Shown: positions 8,813-18,400 of the stretch, one piece after another | Layout: each line of letters begins with the position of its first letter | How positions within the stretch are numbered: position 1 is the first letter of the stretch | Assembly: GCA_003695285.1 (NCBI GenBank) | Contig: RFIL01000057.1 | Location: 1 to 25,486, forward strand | Direction: 5' to 3' | Length of the DNA: 25,486 nt | Source: Calditrichota bacterium | GTDB lineage: Bacteria; Calditrichota; Calditrichia; RBG-13-44-9; J075 | Program-made: the position numbers and the translations under genes | The notes under the pieces: model-generated | Told to the model about the DNA's origin: nothing | Database searches by the model: none | What the model saw: only the letters and a program-made list of their open reading frames with translations

Positions 8813-10119
8813 GAACAGATTCGAACCGACATCCTTCTACAGCTATTCATCCCCTAAAATTTTTAATGATCACAACCTTTTATCCCCCATATAATTTCGG
8901 TGGTGATGGTATCTATATTTACAGACTATGTAATGAGTTAGCTCGTCGGGGTCATAAAGTAGATATCGTACATTCAGTGGAAGCTTATGAATTGCTAGAA
9001 AAAGGTGGCCCCAAGGGACACTATCCCAATCACCCCAATATTACAGTTTACCCTTTAAAAACATCCCTGGGTTTCCTCTCCTCATTGGCCACGCAACAGA
9101 CAGGCCGGTCATACTTCAAACGCAATTTTATTAAAAATCTCATTAAAAAGAATAACTATGATATTATTCACTATCACAACATGTCTCTGATTGGGCTGGA
9201 AGTATTATCATATGGAGAGGCCATAAAATTATACCATACCCATGAACACTGGCTCATTTGTCCCATGCATGTTCTGTGGAAATATAATCGGGAAGTCTGT
9301 ACTAAACCTGCTTGCATTCGTTGTCAATTGCTAGGGAAACGCCCTCCTCAATTTTGGCGATATAGTACTTATCTTGAGAAGCAATTGAAACATGTCGATA
9401 TGTTTTTATCTCCAAGTCTGTTTACCCGACAAAAGCATCTGGAAGCTGGTTTACAGATACCTATAATGCATCTTCCCTACTTTTTGCCCACGAGGGAAAC
9501 ACCTGACGAACCCACTGATCTTTTACCTCATACAACTGATAGGCCTTTTTTTCTTTTTGTTGGGCGACTGGAAAAAATTAAAGGAGTCCAAAATCTCATC
9601 AGGGTGTTCAAGCATTATCCATCGTGTAACTTATTAATTGCCGGAGATGGAGAATACGAGGAAATATTAAAAAAACAGGCAAGAAATATCTCCAATGTTA
9701 TTTTTTTAGGACGTCTGCCTTATCAACAATTGAGGGGTTATTATAAAAAGGCTCAGGCCCTGCTTGTTTCTTCCATCTGTTATGAGGTTTTTGGCATTAT
9801 TATTATTGAAGCCTTTTCCCAAAAAACACCTGTTATTGCCAACAACCTGGGAGCATTACCAGAAGTGATAAAGCAAAGTGGTGGAGGTTTTGTTTACGAT
9901 TCTGACGAAGAACTTGTTGAACATATGGAAAAATTTAGGCAGAATCACCACTTAAGAACAGAGCTGGGTGAAAAAGGATATCGGGCGTATAAAAAATATT
10001 GGACAGAAGAATATCATCTCAAAAAATATTTTGGTATCATTAAAGCCCTTGCCATAAAAAAACGAATCAAACATCCATTTTTTGAACAAATACCCGAAAC
10101 ATCCCTGGATACGCTGTGA
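8809..10119 (+). CDS. Glycosyltransferase family 4 protein with four-cysteine insert
   Basis: A 436-residue GT4 glycosyltransferase. The N-terminal domain opens with 'LMITTFYPPYNFGGDG', the typical Gly-rich donor/acceptor loop, and the C-terminal domain has E326-x7-E334 followed by 'TPVIANNLGALPEVI'. In the middle, 'HEHWLICP' and the stretch after it carry four cysteines (C151, C164, C169, C172) spaced like a small metal-binding insert that is seen in a subset of GT4 enzymes. ATG 8809 overlaps the upstream stop as ATGA, and the downstream deacetylase overlaps this stop, so the three genes are translationally coupled. Sugar specificity is not evident. Confidence 0.88.
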   Translation: MRTDSNRHPSTAIHPLKFLMITTFYPPYNFGGDGIYIYRLCNELARRGHKVDIVHSVEAYELLEKGGPKGHYPNHPNITVYPLKTSLGFLSSLATQQTGRSYFKRNFIKNLIKKNNYDIIHYHNMSLIGLEVLSYGEAIKLYHTHEHWLICPMHVLWKYNREVCTKPACIRCQLLGKRPPQFWRYSTYLEKQLKHVDMFLSPSLFTRQKHLEAGLQIPIMHLPYFLPTRETPDEPTDLLPHTTDRPFFLFVGRLEKIKGVQNLIRVFKHYPSCNLLIAGDGEYEEILKKQARNISNVIFLGRLPYQQLRGYYKKAQALLVSSICYEVFGIIIIEAFSQKTPVIANNLGALPEVIKQSGGGFVYDSDEELVEHMEKFRQNHHLRTELGEKGYRAYKKYWTEEYHLKKYFGIIKALAIKKRIKHPFFEQIPETSLDTL

Positions 10120-10865
10120 AATTTTCACCATTTATACTCACTTTCCACTCCCTTGATACTAGTGGTTCACCTATTTCTTTCCCCCCTGATAGTTTTTTAA
10201 AACTCATTTTGACACTAAAAGATAAAAAGATAAAGGTAATATCACTTAGTGACCTGGTCTTATGGCTCAATGGGGAAAAAGAACTTCATGACCCGTGTAT
10301 AGCGTTAACCTTTGATGATGGGTTTGAAAATATCTATCATCATGCATTTCCCATTCTGGAAGAGCATCAAATGGAAGCAACAGTATTTTTAACAACCAAT
10401 CACATCGGACGGAAGAATGACTGGAAAAATCAGCCATCGAATATCCCAATTTTACCCATGTTAAATTGGGATCAAATTTCTGAAATGAGTAGATCATGCT
10501 TTTCATTTGAAGCTCACACAAAAAACCATCCCAATCTCAGTCAAATACCTGTAGAGCAGGCAAAAGAAGAAATTGAACAAAGTAAAAGGGATATTGAAGA
10601 ACATCTGGGGAAATCTGTGGAATTTTTTTGTTACCCCTATGGCCATTATAACCCAAAGGTATATGAAATAATAAAACAACGATTTAAAGGGGCTTGCTCG
10701 ACTGAGATGAATTTTCTGAATCGTGGAATAGATATTTATCTTCTTCCTAGAATAGATATGTATTATTTCTCAGATGAATTTTTGTTTTCATTTTTTCTCT
10801 CTCCACTGTTCAGACCATATATACAAGTACGAAATTTTTTAAGAAAAATTCGCTATGGTTTTTAA
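10116..10865 (+). CDS. Polysaccharide deacetylase (CE4/NodB-like)
   Basis: A 249-residue NodB-homology deacetylase, the class of metal-dependent enzymes that remove N- or O-acetyl groups from glycans. The three core motifs are present: TFDDG with D67 (base) and D68 (metal), H134-x3-H138 in 'AHTKNHP' (metal), and 'CYPYGHYNP' forming the substrate groove. There is no signal peptide, so it may act in the cytoplasm on a lipid-linked intermediate or be exported by another route. The start is a GTG at 10116 that overlaps the upstream TGA as GTGA; no ATG lies near, and the overlap supports this choice. Its place between a GT4 enzyme and a GT-C enzyme suggests that it edits the glycan made by this cluster. 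Confidence 0.88.
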   Translation: MKFSPFILTFHSLDTSGSPISFPPDSFLKLILTLKDKKIKVISLSDLVLWLNGEKELHDPCIALTFDDGFENIYHHAFPILEEHQMEATVFLTTNHIGRKNDWKNQPSNIPILPMLNWDQISEMSRSCFSFEAHTKNHPNLSQIPVEQAKEEIEQSKRDIEEHLGKSVEFFCYPYGHYNPKVYEIIKQRFKGACSTEMNFLNRGIDIYLLPRIDMYYFSDEFLFSFFLSPLFRPYIQVRNFLRKIRYGF

Positions 10866-10911
10866 GTGCGAAAATAAAGGCAAACGGCAGATGAAGAGCA
10901 GGAGAAGATAA

Positions 10912-12552
10912 ATGAATTTTTCAGGTTTATTTTTTCAGGAGAAAGATTCTAAAATGTCAGGAAAACTTTCTACACTCCTAAAAATCCAATCGTTTGACTT
11001 AAAAATTTCTTTACTCTTATATTGGATTTTAGCTGCATTACTTTTTCCTTTCTTCCGCTACAAGATGTATCCGGATGTAATCTCATATATTTCTATTGCC
11101 CAAAAATATTTAAATGGTAATGTTTATGAGGCGTTAAATGGTTATTTTGCCCCAATGTATTCCTGGCTACTAATGCCTTTACTTTTAACAGGGTTACCCC
11201 CTCTAATAGCAATTAAACTCTTGACTCTTTTCATTGGTATGTTTTCCATCATTAGTAGTGCCATTCTGATGAACAAATTAGAAATCCATAAGCCAATACA
11301 AAATATTATCCTCCTAACTCTGGCACCTGTGATGGTCTATTTTGTGTATGCTTATAATACTCCTGACCTCCTATTAGTATGTGTTTTATTATTTTATTTT
11401 CTTTATCTTTTCAAAAATTCCTATTCATCTAAAACATCAAACGGATTCATTACAGGAGTGCTTGGAGGCATCGCTTACCTTTCCAAATACTATGCTTTTC
11501 CATTCTTCCTGGTACACTTTCCTGTAATTAATATCCTTCATTATTATCGATCTAAAACTAAACATGAAAAACATCAAGTACGGAAAAACTTCTTAGTGGG
11601 TTTAATCGCATTCAGTATTCTCAGTGGAGTTTGGATTCTTGCCATCAGTCTGAAATACAATGAATTTACTATAACGACATCTGCTAAATATGTTTATTAC
11701 ATCATGGAACCGGGTACCAAAGGTCATCCCGTTGGGTACCAGGGATTCTTTAATCCTACTTCCAAAGATTCTAAAAGTGCCTGGGAGGATCCATCTAAAC
11801 TCATTCAACATTCTTGGAATCCATTGAAATCTATCAATGACATCAAACATCAAATCAAATTGAGTCTGGAGTTTACACAGAGGGTTATTGATAGTTTTTT
11901 AGCATTTTCTTTCTTTTCATTTGCAATCCTATTTAGCTATTTATTGATTTACTTAACACCTTTAAATAAAAATTCATTAAAAAGAATGCATTGGTTTCCG
12001 TTAATCTCTCTAATGATTTATGCCTCTGGATTTATCCTCGTACTCCCTGTAGAAAGATATCTCTGGATCGATGCTATATTAATATTATTCATGGGTGGTA
12101 TGGTTTTGGAAGAATTATTTAAATCAGATTTCTTCACACCCCATCGAAAAAAAATTCTCTTATCCTTTTTTGTCCTTTCTTTCTGGATTCATCCTTTCCA
12201 GCAACTTGCATTAGAACAAAATGCTGAAAAAGATGTATGGGAACTAAGCCAGGTATTGAAAAATAAATATCATATTTCAGGTAACTTCGCTTCATTTAGT
12301 AAATATAAAAAACCCCTATACCTTGCCTTTTTTATGGATTCTAAATTCTATGGAGCTGCCCGAGAAGGCTGCACCGGTGAGGAGTTGGTTCAGGATCTTA
12401 TCAAAAATGATATCGACTATTTCTTTGTGTGGGGTAGGCCGGGAAATAACTTCAGCTTTATCGATGAAAAATATCCTCAACTATATCGCTTTGAAGAAAT
12501 TACCAAAGGTGAAATCCCTACATTGCGTATTTTCAAAATCAAAAAGGAATGA
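10912..12552 (+). CDS. Polytopic GT-C glycosyltransferase (PMT/RgtA-like)
   Basis: A 546-residue inner-membrane protein with about ten hydrophobic helices. The first outer loop contains 'YPDVISYISIAQKYLNG', with D55 at the position of the catalytic acidic residue of GT39/GT83-like lipid-phosphosugar transferases, and the loop is followed by 'YFAPMYSWLL'. The C-terminal 110 residues are soluble. It likely adds a sugar from a polyprenyl-phosphate donor on the periplasmic side. A good ribosome-binding site (AGGAG, about 8 bases upstream of ATG 10912) lies in the 46-base gap after the deacetylase, so this gene is independently translated but probably still in the operon. It is the last gene before the bidirectional terminator at 12581-12620. 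Confidence 0.75.
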   Translation: MNFSGLFFQEKDSKMSGKLSTLLKIQSFDLKISLLLYWILAALLFPFFRYKMYPDVISYISIAQKYLNGNVYEALNGYFAPMYSWLLMPLLLTGLPPLIAIKLLTLFIGMFSIISSAILMNKLEIHKPIQNIILLTLAPVMVYFVYAYNTPDLLLVCVLLFYFLYLFKNSYSSKTSNGFITGVLGGIAYLSKYYAFPFFLVHFPVINILHYYRSKTKHEKHQVRKNFLVGLIAFSILSGVWILAISLKYNEFTITTSAKYVYYIMEPGTKGHPVGYQGFFNPTSKDSKSAWEDPSKLIQHSWNPLKSINDIKHQIKLSLEFTQRVIDSFLAFSFFSFAILFSYLLIYLTPLNKNSLKRMHWFPLISLMIYASGFILVLPVERYLWIDAILILFMGGMVLEELFKSDFFTPHRKKILLSFFVLSFWIHPFQQLALEQNAEKDVWELSQVLKNKYHISGNFASFSKYKKPLYLAFFMDSKFYGAAREGCTGEELVQDLIKNDIDYFFVWGRPGNNFSFIDEKYPQLYRFEEITKGEIPTLRIFKIKKE

Positions 12553-12580
12553 TTTAATTCCTTTGATTAACATTATCTAA

Positions 12581-12620
12581 ACAAAAAGGCTGATGAAAAC
12601 AAATTCATCAGCCTTTTTGT
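12581..12620. terminator. Bidirectional intrinsic terminator
   Basis: A perfect 17-bp inverted repeat (12581-12597 with 12604-12620) around a 6-base loop, with A/T runs on both arms so that each strand ends in a U-run. It sits between the convergent glycan cluster (ends 12552) and the M28 peptidase (ends 12641) and would stop transcription from both sides. Confidence 0.93.
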
Positions 12621-12640
12621 GTTTGTGGATTAGAATACAA

Positions 12641-15169
12641 TTATTTCAGTAAAAGCATCTTTCGTTGCAGTCTCTGGTCCCCGATTGACATGCGATACAA
12701 ATAGATTCCGGAACTGACTGGATAGCCATGGTTATCTGTACCTTGCCAGATAATCCTGTATTCTCCTGGAAGTTGATATTCATCTTTTAGCAGAGCGACC
12801 CGTTCTCCGAGACAATTGAAAATCTCAAGCTTGACCATCCCAGCTTTCTTCAACTCATAAGCAATTGTAGTGGACGGGTTAAATGGATTGGGATAATTTT
12901 GATACAAATAAAAATCATAGGGGATACTTTTCTCATCTGTGATTAAAACCGTTGTCGTATCCAATTCTGCCAGCATCGCTAAACTTCCGATGGTTAACTG
13001 AGCCAGACTTTTGAAATAGCCTGGATTTAAAGTGATTAACCGATCGTTAGTGGTATGATAATATGGGGTAAAATCAGAAAAATCCTCAATTATCAACACA
13101 GCAGGATACCCCGCACCCCAGAATGAGGCATGATCACTGGCACCTGAGCTATTCGAAGTTTTATATTCCACAGTAATCGGTAAATTCCAATCACTGGCAT
13201 TGCTTACCATCAGGCTCCCAATCTGCTGGGAACCAGCCAGATTTCCGGCGTGAATCTCCATACTGCCATCATTATTACCATCATACGCTATCATATCCAT
13301 ATTCAGAGCACCCAGGATTTGATCTCCATTTGCCTGAGCATCCGCCACATAAGCTTCACTACCCAATAACCCCTGCTCCTCCCCGGCAAACAGTACAAAT
13401 TTTATGGTATAATTAAATTGATAATCTTTCAGCACCCGGGCTGCCTCTATAACCGCCGAAGTACCGCTTCCATTATCATCTGCTCCCGGAGCACGATGCA
13501 TGGGATCATTGGAAGTATCGTCGTAGTGGGCACAAATGATATAGTATTGGTCTGGATACATGGTTCCGAGTTTAGTGGCGACCACATTATTCAACCCACT
13601 ACCGGGGATTTGAGACAACTGATTCTCCCAGGTGCTTCCAAAATCCGTAGTAGAAGCCACCACCCCGGCACCGCTGGCCCAGGCCAGAGAGGTATTCACC
13701 AGATCAAAACCATACACATCCTTATGGAAAATATTACCCGCACTTACCCAGGTGTTTCCACCATCCTGAGTTGTTAGACAACTGCCATTCCATCCCACAA
13801 TCATACCGACATTTTCATCGATAAAATCCACATCATAGAAATAATTGTTCAGAGGCACATTCACTATCGACCAGGTACTGCCACCATTGGTGGTTCTCAA
13901 AACCACCCCATCCCAACCAACGGCATAACCTTTGGTAGCATTTAAGAAATGAACACCATAAAGCCGGGTGCCGGTAGGAGTGCTCTGTAGACTCCAACTG
14001 CCACCTCCATTACTCGTGTGCAAAATAGTACCATTCCGACCAACAGCCCATCCGTTTTGATTATCAATGAAGAAAATATCATACAATCTCGAAGAAGTCG
14101 GGGTTGTTTGAATGCTCCAGCTACTCCCACCGTTGGTCGTATGCAGAATTCGTCCATTATCCCCGCAAATCCATCCAGTATTTGAGTCGATAAAAAACAC
14201 TCCGAATAGAAAATCTCCCACCGGAGAACTCTGAATCTGCCAGGTGTTGCCACCATCTGTCGTTTTTAAAATTCTTCCATTTTCTCCGACAGTATACACT
14301 TCCTGAGTGGTTAAGGGGAAGACGGACCACAGAGTGGTACCACTACCCAGATCATATTGCACCTCCCAATTCAAACCTGCATCACCACTGTGGTAAATTT
14401 TATCTTCACTAACAATCCAGAGATGTTGAGTTTGGTTAGGTGCAAATTGAACATCATAAAATGTTGTAAAGGAGAAAGAATGAAGCTGGACATCATATCC
14501 ATAATCTTCCAGCCTATCTTGAATATAATTCTGAGCCTTAAAAATATCTGGATGATAAGAATAACGAGTCATGATGGAATCTAACTGTCCATCGTTCCAG
14601 TAGGGCATTTCCCCACTCAAATGACGCTCGCTATAGTAAATGCTATCAATATTCACCGAATCAATTATGGTGTTTATCACCTCATTTGGAGACATCTGCT
14701 TAAAGAGTCCGCGAGGTTTAAATTCATTCCTTTGAATAAAACTTAATCTGGGTTGAATTCGTCGTACCCTGAATGCTGTTGATACATTGTGAGCAAAATA
14801 TTGAGAATCATATTTTACAATCGCTGCGTTTCCGGAGAACCACAACAGTTTTACCCCCGGGATTTCAGTGATATCCTCCCAATTCCCGTTTTGAAATTGA
14901 TTTTTTTCCACCCAATAATAATGGTTTGTCTCCATATCCCTTTCAAGGAGTTGATAAGGGATATGGGCATTTTTCAGGATACTTTCATCTTCCACCACTA
15001 AAATTGTCTCTCCCAGATAATTCGTTTCCCACCAGGCATTGAGATTTAAATCTCTTACCTTCTCCCCTTCCCTGGTGACTATTAAACATTGGGCAAAACT
15101 TTGAACTGACAGAAAAAATTGAAAAACAATAATAAGTAATAAGGTTTGTAAGAAAGCTTGCGGTTTCAT
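12641..15169 (-). CDS. Secreted M28 aminopeptidase with inserted Ycf48-like propeller and T9SS tail
   Basis: An 842-residue secreted zinc peptidase. Signal peptide about 1-27; residues 28-190 an unassigned N-terminal part. The M28 domain appears split: its first helix is at about 205-231 ('YIQDRLEDYGYDV') and it resumes at about 526 ('NNVVATKLGT'), with a Ycf48/BNR-type repeat block between. Zinc and catalytic residues are complete: H548 (AHYD), D564/D565 (GADDN), E597/E598 (GEE), D625 (NMDM) and H705 (YYHTTND). Residues 755-842 are a T9SS sorting domain with NYPNPFNP. It probably releases N-terminal amino acids from peptides outside the cell, with the propeller as a binding platform. ATG 15169 has AAGGAG six bases upstream. 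No lipobox: the residue before Cys28 is Gln. Genes on either side are unrelated. Confidence 0.9.
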   Translation of the reverse strand: MKPQAFLQTLLLIIVFQFFLSVQSFAQCLIVTREGEKVRDLNLNAWWETNYLGETILVVEDESILKNAHIPYQLLERDMETNHYYWVEKNQFQNGNWEDITEIPGVKLLWFSGNAAIVKYDSQYFAHNVSTAFRVRRIQPRLSFIQRNEFKPRGLFKQMSPNEVINTIIDSVNIDSIYYSERHLSGEMPYWNDGQLDSIMTRYSYHPDIFKAQNYIQDRLEDYGYDVQLHSFSFTTFYDVQFAPNQTQHLWIVSEDKIYHSGDAGLNWEVQYDLGSGTTLWSVFPLTTQEVYTVGENGRILKTTDGGNTWQIQSSPVGDFLFGVFFIDSNTGWICGDNGRILHTTNGGSSWSIQTTPTSSRLYDIFFIDNQNGWAVGRNGTILHTSNGGGSWSLQSTPTGTRLYGVHFLNATKGYAVGWDGVVLRTTNGGSTWSIVNVPLNNYFYDVDFIDENVGMIVGWNGSCLTTQDGGNTWVSAGNIFHKDVYGFDLVNTSLAWASGAGVVASTTDFGSTWENQLSQIPGSGLNNVVATKLGTMYPDQYYIICAHYDDTSNDPMHRAPGADDNGSGTSAVIEAARVLKDYQFNYTIKFVLFAGEEQGLLGSEAYVADAQANGDQILGALNMDMIAYDGNNDGSMEIHAGNLAGSQQIGSLMVSNASDWNLPITVEYKTSNSSGASDHASFWGAGYPAVLIIEDFSDFTPYYHTTNDRLITLNPGYFKSLAQLTIGSLAMLAELDTTTVLITDEKSIPYDFYLYQNYPNPFNPSTTIAYELKKAGMVKLEIFNCLGERVALLKDEYQLPGEYRIIWQGTDNHGYPVSSGIYLYRMSIGDQRLQRKMLLLK
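13610..14467 (-). repeat. Seven tandem Ycf48-like repeats inside the M28 peptidase gene
   Basis: Protein repeats of about 41 residues within residues 235-520 of the peptidase. Each ends in a G-G-x-[ST]-W type signature: DAGLNW 263-268, DGGNTW 305-310, NGGSSW 346-351, NGGGSW 387-392, NGGSTW 428-433, DGGNTW 469-474 and DFGSTW 509-514. The spacing between Trp residues is 42, 41, 41, 41, 41 and 40. Seven units fit a closed seven-bladed propeller like that of Ycf48. The middle units also share 'GWAVGRNGTILHT'-like strands. Confidence 0.9.
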
Positions 15170-15493
15170 CTTGGGCTCCTTGCATAATTATGACAGGTTT
15201 AAAAGTTCAGGAAATTACTTTAGACGATGTACAAAGGGGATAAAACATAACTATCATGCTTTCAATAATTTCACTCATGATGGTGTTAAAATTTATGATA
15301 ATGAAGTTTTAAAATGCAAGATCACCTAAACTTGATAAACGTTATTGAAAATTGGTTGATATCAGGATTGTTAATATGTATGTTTCAATCGACAACGCAA
15401 CTTGTATGTCCCTTTTTCAGCCATTGAATTAACTATGGTGTTTCAATTCACATCCTTTTGTTCATCCATTAACCTTTTAAATAGAGGATCCCT
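15170..15493. other. Divergent intergenic region
   Basis: 324 AT-rich bases between the divergently transcribed M28 peptidase (-) and Mo-enzyme fusion (+). It must hold both promoters, but I see no convincing -35/-10 pair. Ribosome-binding sites for both genes are clear: AAGGAG upstream of the peptidase ATG, and AGAGGA at 15483-15488 upstream of ATG 15494. No RNA gene or sizeable ORF is visible. Confidence 0.6.
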
Positions 15494-18400
15494 ATGTCAC
15501 CAGAAAAACATACCAATGGAAATCAACAAAATTTAGAATGGAAGAAAGCCATCTGTGGAATCTGCCCGGCGGGTTGTTGGGTAGAAGTTGGATTGAGTCA
15601 TGGGAAAATGGTGGATATTCGCGCTGATAAAGGACATCCCTTAGGGATGATCTGTCGCAGAGGAGAACATGCTCCGGAGATAGTGTATTCAGAACATCGC
15701 TTGACACACCCCATGAAGCGTGTTGGTCCTAAAGGAACTTATGAATTTGAACGAATCAGTTGGGATGAAGCATATGACCTTATTGTAGCAAATTTACAAC
15801 AAATTAAAAAGGAATCTGGCCCGGAAGCGGTGGCAATTTATACCGGTCGAGGCGCATTTGAACTTTCCCTCTGCGACATGTATCAACCCAAAAACGTGGC
15901 AGTATCCTCAGCTTCCAATATTTTGTTTCCTTTTGGCTCCCCTAACACCATGGGAGTCGGTGCATTGTGTTATGTCTCATTTGCCATGATTGCCCCGCAT
16001 GTTACAATGGGCAGGATGTTGATCAATATGTTTACAGATATGGAAAATGCTGAGATGTTGGTCGTCTGGGGAGCAAATCCCGCCACTGATTCCCCTCCCC
16101 TCGATATGTATCGACTGGAAGCCGCTGCTAAACGGGGCGCTGATATTGTCGTGATTGACCCAAGACATACTGAAACCGCAAAACGCACCGGTGCACAGTG
16201 GGTTCCTATTCGCCCCGGAACCGATGGTGCGCTCGCCTTAAGCATGATCGAAGTGATGATAGAAGAAGACCTTTATGATGAGGATTTTGCAGAAAACTGG
16301 ACTCATGGGTTCCCGGAACTGCGCACCTATGTTCAGCATTTTCGTCCGGAAGTCGTGGAAAAAATTACTGGAGTCCCTGCAGAAACGATTCGTGATCTTG
16401 CCAGACGAATTTGTAATGCTACCGGTGCCTGCCCGGTCATGTATACCGGGTTAGAATACTCCAACAGTGGAATCCAGGCGATTCGGGCAGTGTTAACCCT
16501 CTTTGCACTGGCAGGTCATCTTGATGTTCCGGGAGGGATCGGTCTGGCTATGTTAAACTCTCATTTCCCCATTAACCGTAGCTGTAACCAGGAGAACCCC
16601 AACCTGGAAAAGGCAGTCGCCAGAGACAAATTCCCTATATATAGCGACTATCGGGGTGAATCTCATGCCAGTGGTCTGGTGGATTCTGTCTTAAAGGGTG
16701 AACCTTATCGGATAAGGGGATTAATCATCCATGGTGCTTCCCTCTTAACTTCCTGGCCTCAAACTTCTATTTGGAGAGAAACCCTTTCCAAATTGGATTT
16801 TGTGGTTACCATCGATCGGCAACTGACCGCTGACTCCGCATACGCAGATGTGGTTCTTCCCGCTACTACCATGTTTGAAATCAATTCCTACATGACCTAT
16901 GGCCCAATCTTCCGGTTACGGGAAAAAGTGATCGAACCGGTAGGAGAAGCCCGGAATGACTATCTGATTATGGCTGAGCTGGCTCGTCGGTTGGGGTATG
17001 GACATCTCTATCCTCAGACTGAAGAAGAAATGATTCGCTTTGCATTGCAGGGTTCCGGATATACCCTGGAGGAAATTAAAGAAGCTGGCGGCTGGGTTAA
17101 AATGCATACCCCGATGATGGAATATAAAAAATGGCAAAAAGGCGGTCTACGCAAGGATGGGAAACCGGGATTTGACACGCCTACCGGAAAATTTGAAATC
17201 TGGTCTACGGTTTTAGAAGATTATGGTTACGAACCCTTACCGAAATATGTCGAGCCCAAAGAAGGCCCTCAGAGCAATCCTTCTCTGACACAACAATTCC
17301 CGCTGGTATTTAATTCCGGTGCTCGCCCCCATACTGATTTTCGCTCGCAACATCATGGAATTAAAGGCTTACTGAAGGACAATCCCGAACCGATCGTGGA
17401 AATAAACATTGAAGATGCTCGAGAAAGAGGTATCGAAAGTGGTGATCTCGTTGAGGTTCGGACTCCTCGGGGGGCGGTTCCCTTTCGAGCGCGGGTCACC
17501 AACGAAATTGTGAAAGGTGCCATCGAATGCAATATGGGAGGAGGTACCCCGGTGGGTCCCAAAGCCTGGCAGGAATGGAATGTCAACGAGCTCACTGATA
17601 TCAACAACTATGATGAGATATCCGGATTTCCGGTCTATAAGGCACTCCTCTGCGACGTGGTTAAAGTTGAGAAAGCAACATCAGAAACACGGCGACAGGT
17701 CAATAAGGAAGTCTCCATGTGCGGAACCCCGCTCATGCCAACAGTCTCCAGGCGACAAATTAGCAAACGTATTTATCTTGACAATAACGCAACCACCCCG
17801 GTGGCAAAATCAGTTAAGGAAGCCATGTTGCCGTTCTTAACCGAACAATACGGCAATCCCTCAAGTATACACGGGGTCGGGAGAGATGCGCGAGAGGCTG
17901 TGGAGAATTCCCGAAGGCAATTAGCTCGATTACTGAATGCACGTCCTCGAAACATAACCTTTACCGGTGGTGGCTCAGAAGCGGATAACCTTGCCATCAA
18001 GGGGGTTGCTTTTGCCTATCGAGAAAAGGGTAACCATATCATCACTACCACGATAGAACATCCTGCTGTGTTGAATACCTGTAAATTTTTGGAACGGATT
18101 GGGTATCAGATCACTTATTTACCGGTTGATGAAAACGGCTACCTTGCTCCGGAAGTACTGGAAGAAGCTATTACTGATGAAACCATCCTGGTCAGCATCA
18201 TGATGGCCAACAATGAAGTTGGCACCATATTGCCGATAAAAGAATTATGTGACATTGCCCATCGACATGATGTACTCTTTCATACTGATGCCGTACAGGC
18301 GATCGGTAAAATAAAAGTCGATGTGAAAGATCTGGATGTGGATTTGTTAAGTATCTCAGGGCATAAATTTCACGCACCCAAGGGTATTGGAGCTTTATAC

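Noticed and set aside
13418..13777. 119-codon forward frame within the M28 peptidase
   Set aside because: Antisense to a well-supported gene; its length comes from the repetitive Gly/Trp-rich codons of the propeller.
15086..15169. Lipoprotein signal for the M28 peptidase because of Cys28
   Set aside because: The residues before Cys are Phe-Ala-Gln; Gln at -1 does not fit a lipobox, and a T9SS tail is present instead.
15253..15281. ATCATG/CATGAT dyad with a 17-base spacer, considered as an operator between the divergent genes
   Set aside because: Arms are only 6 bp and the region is AT-rich; no second copy or match to a known regulator site.
17353..17607. Minus-strand frame opposite the Mo-enzyme domain
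   Set aside because: Shadow of the coding strand; no ribosome-binding site and Ser/Pro-rich antisense composition.
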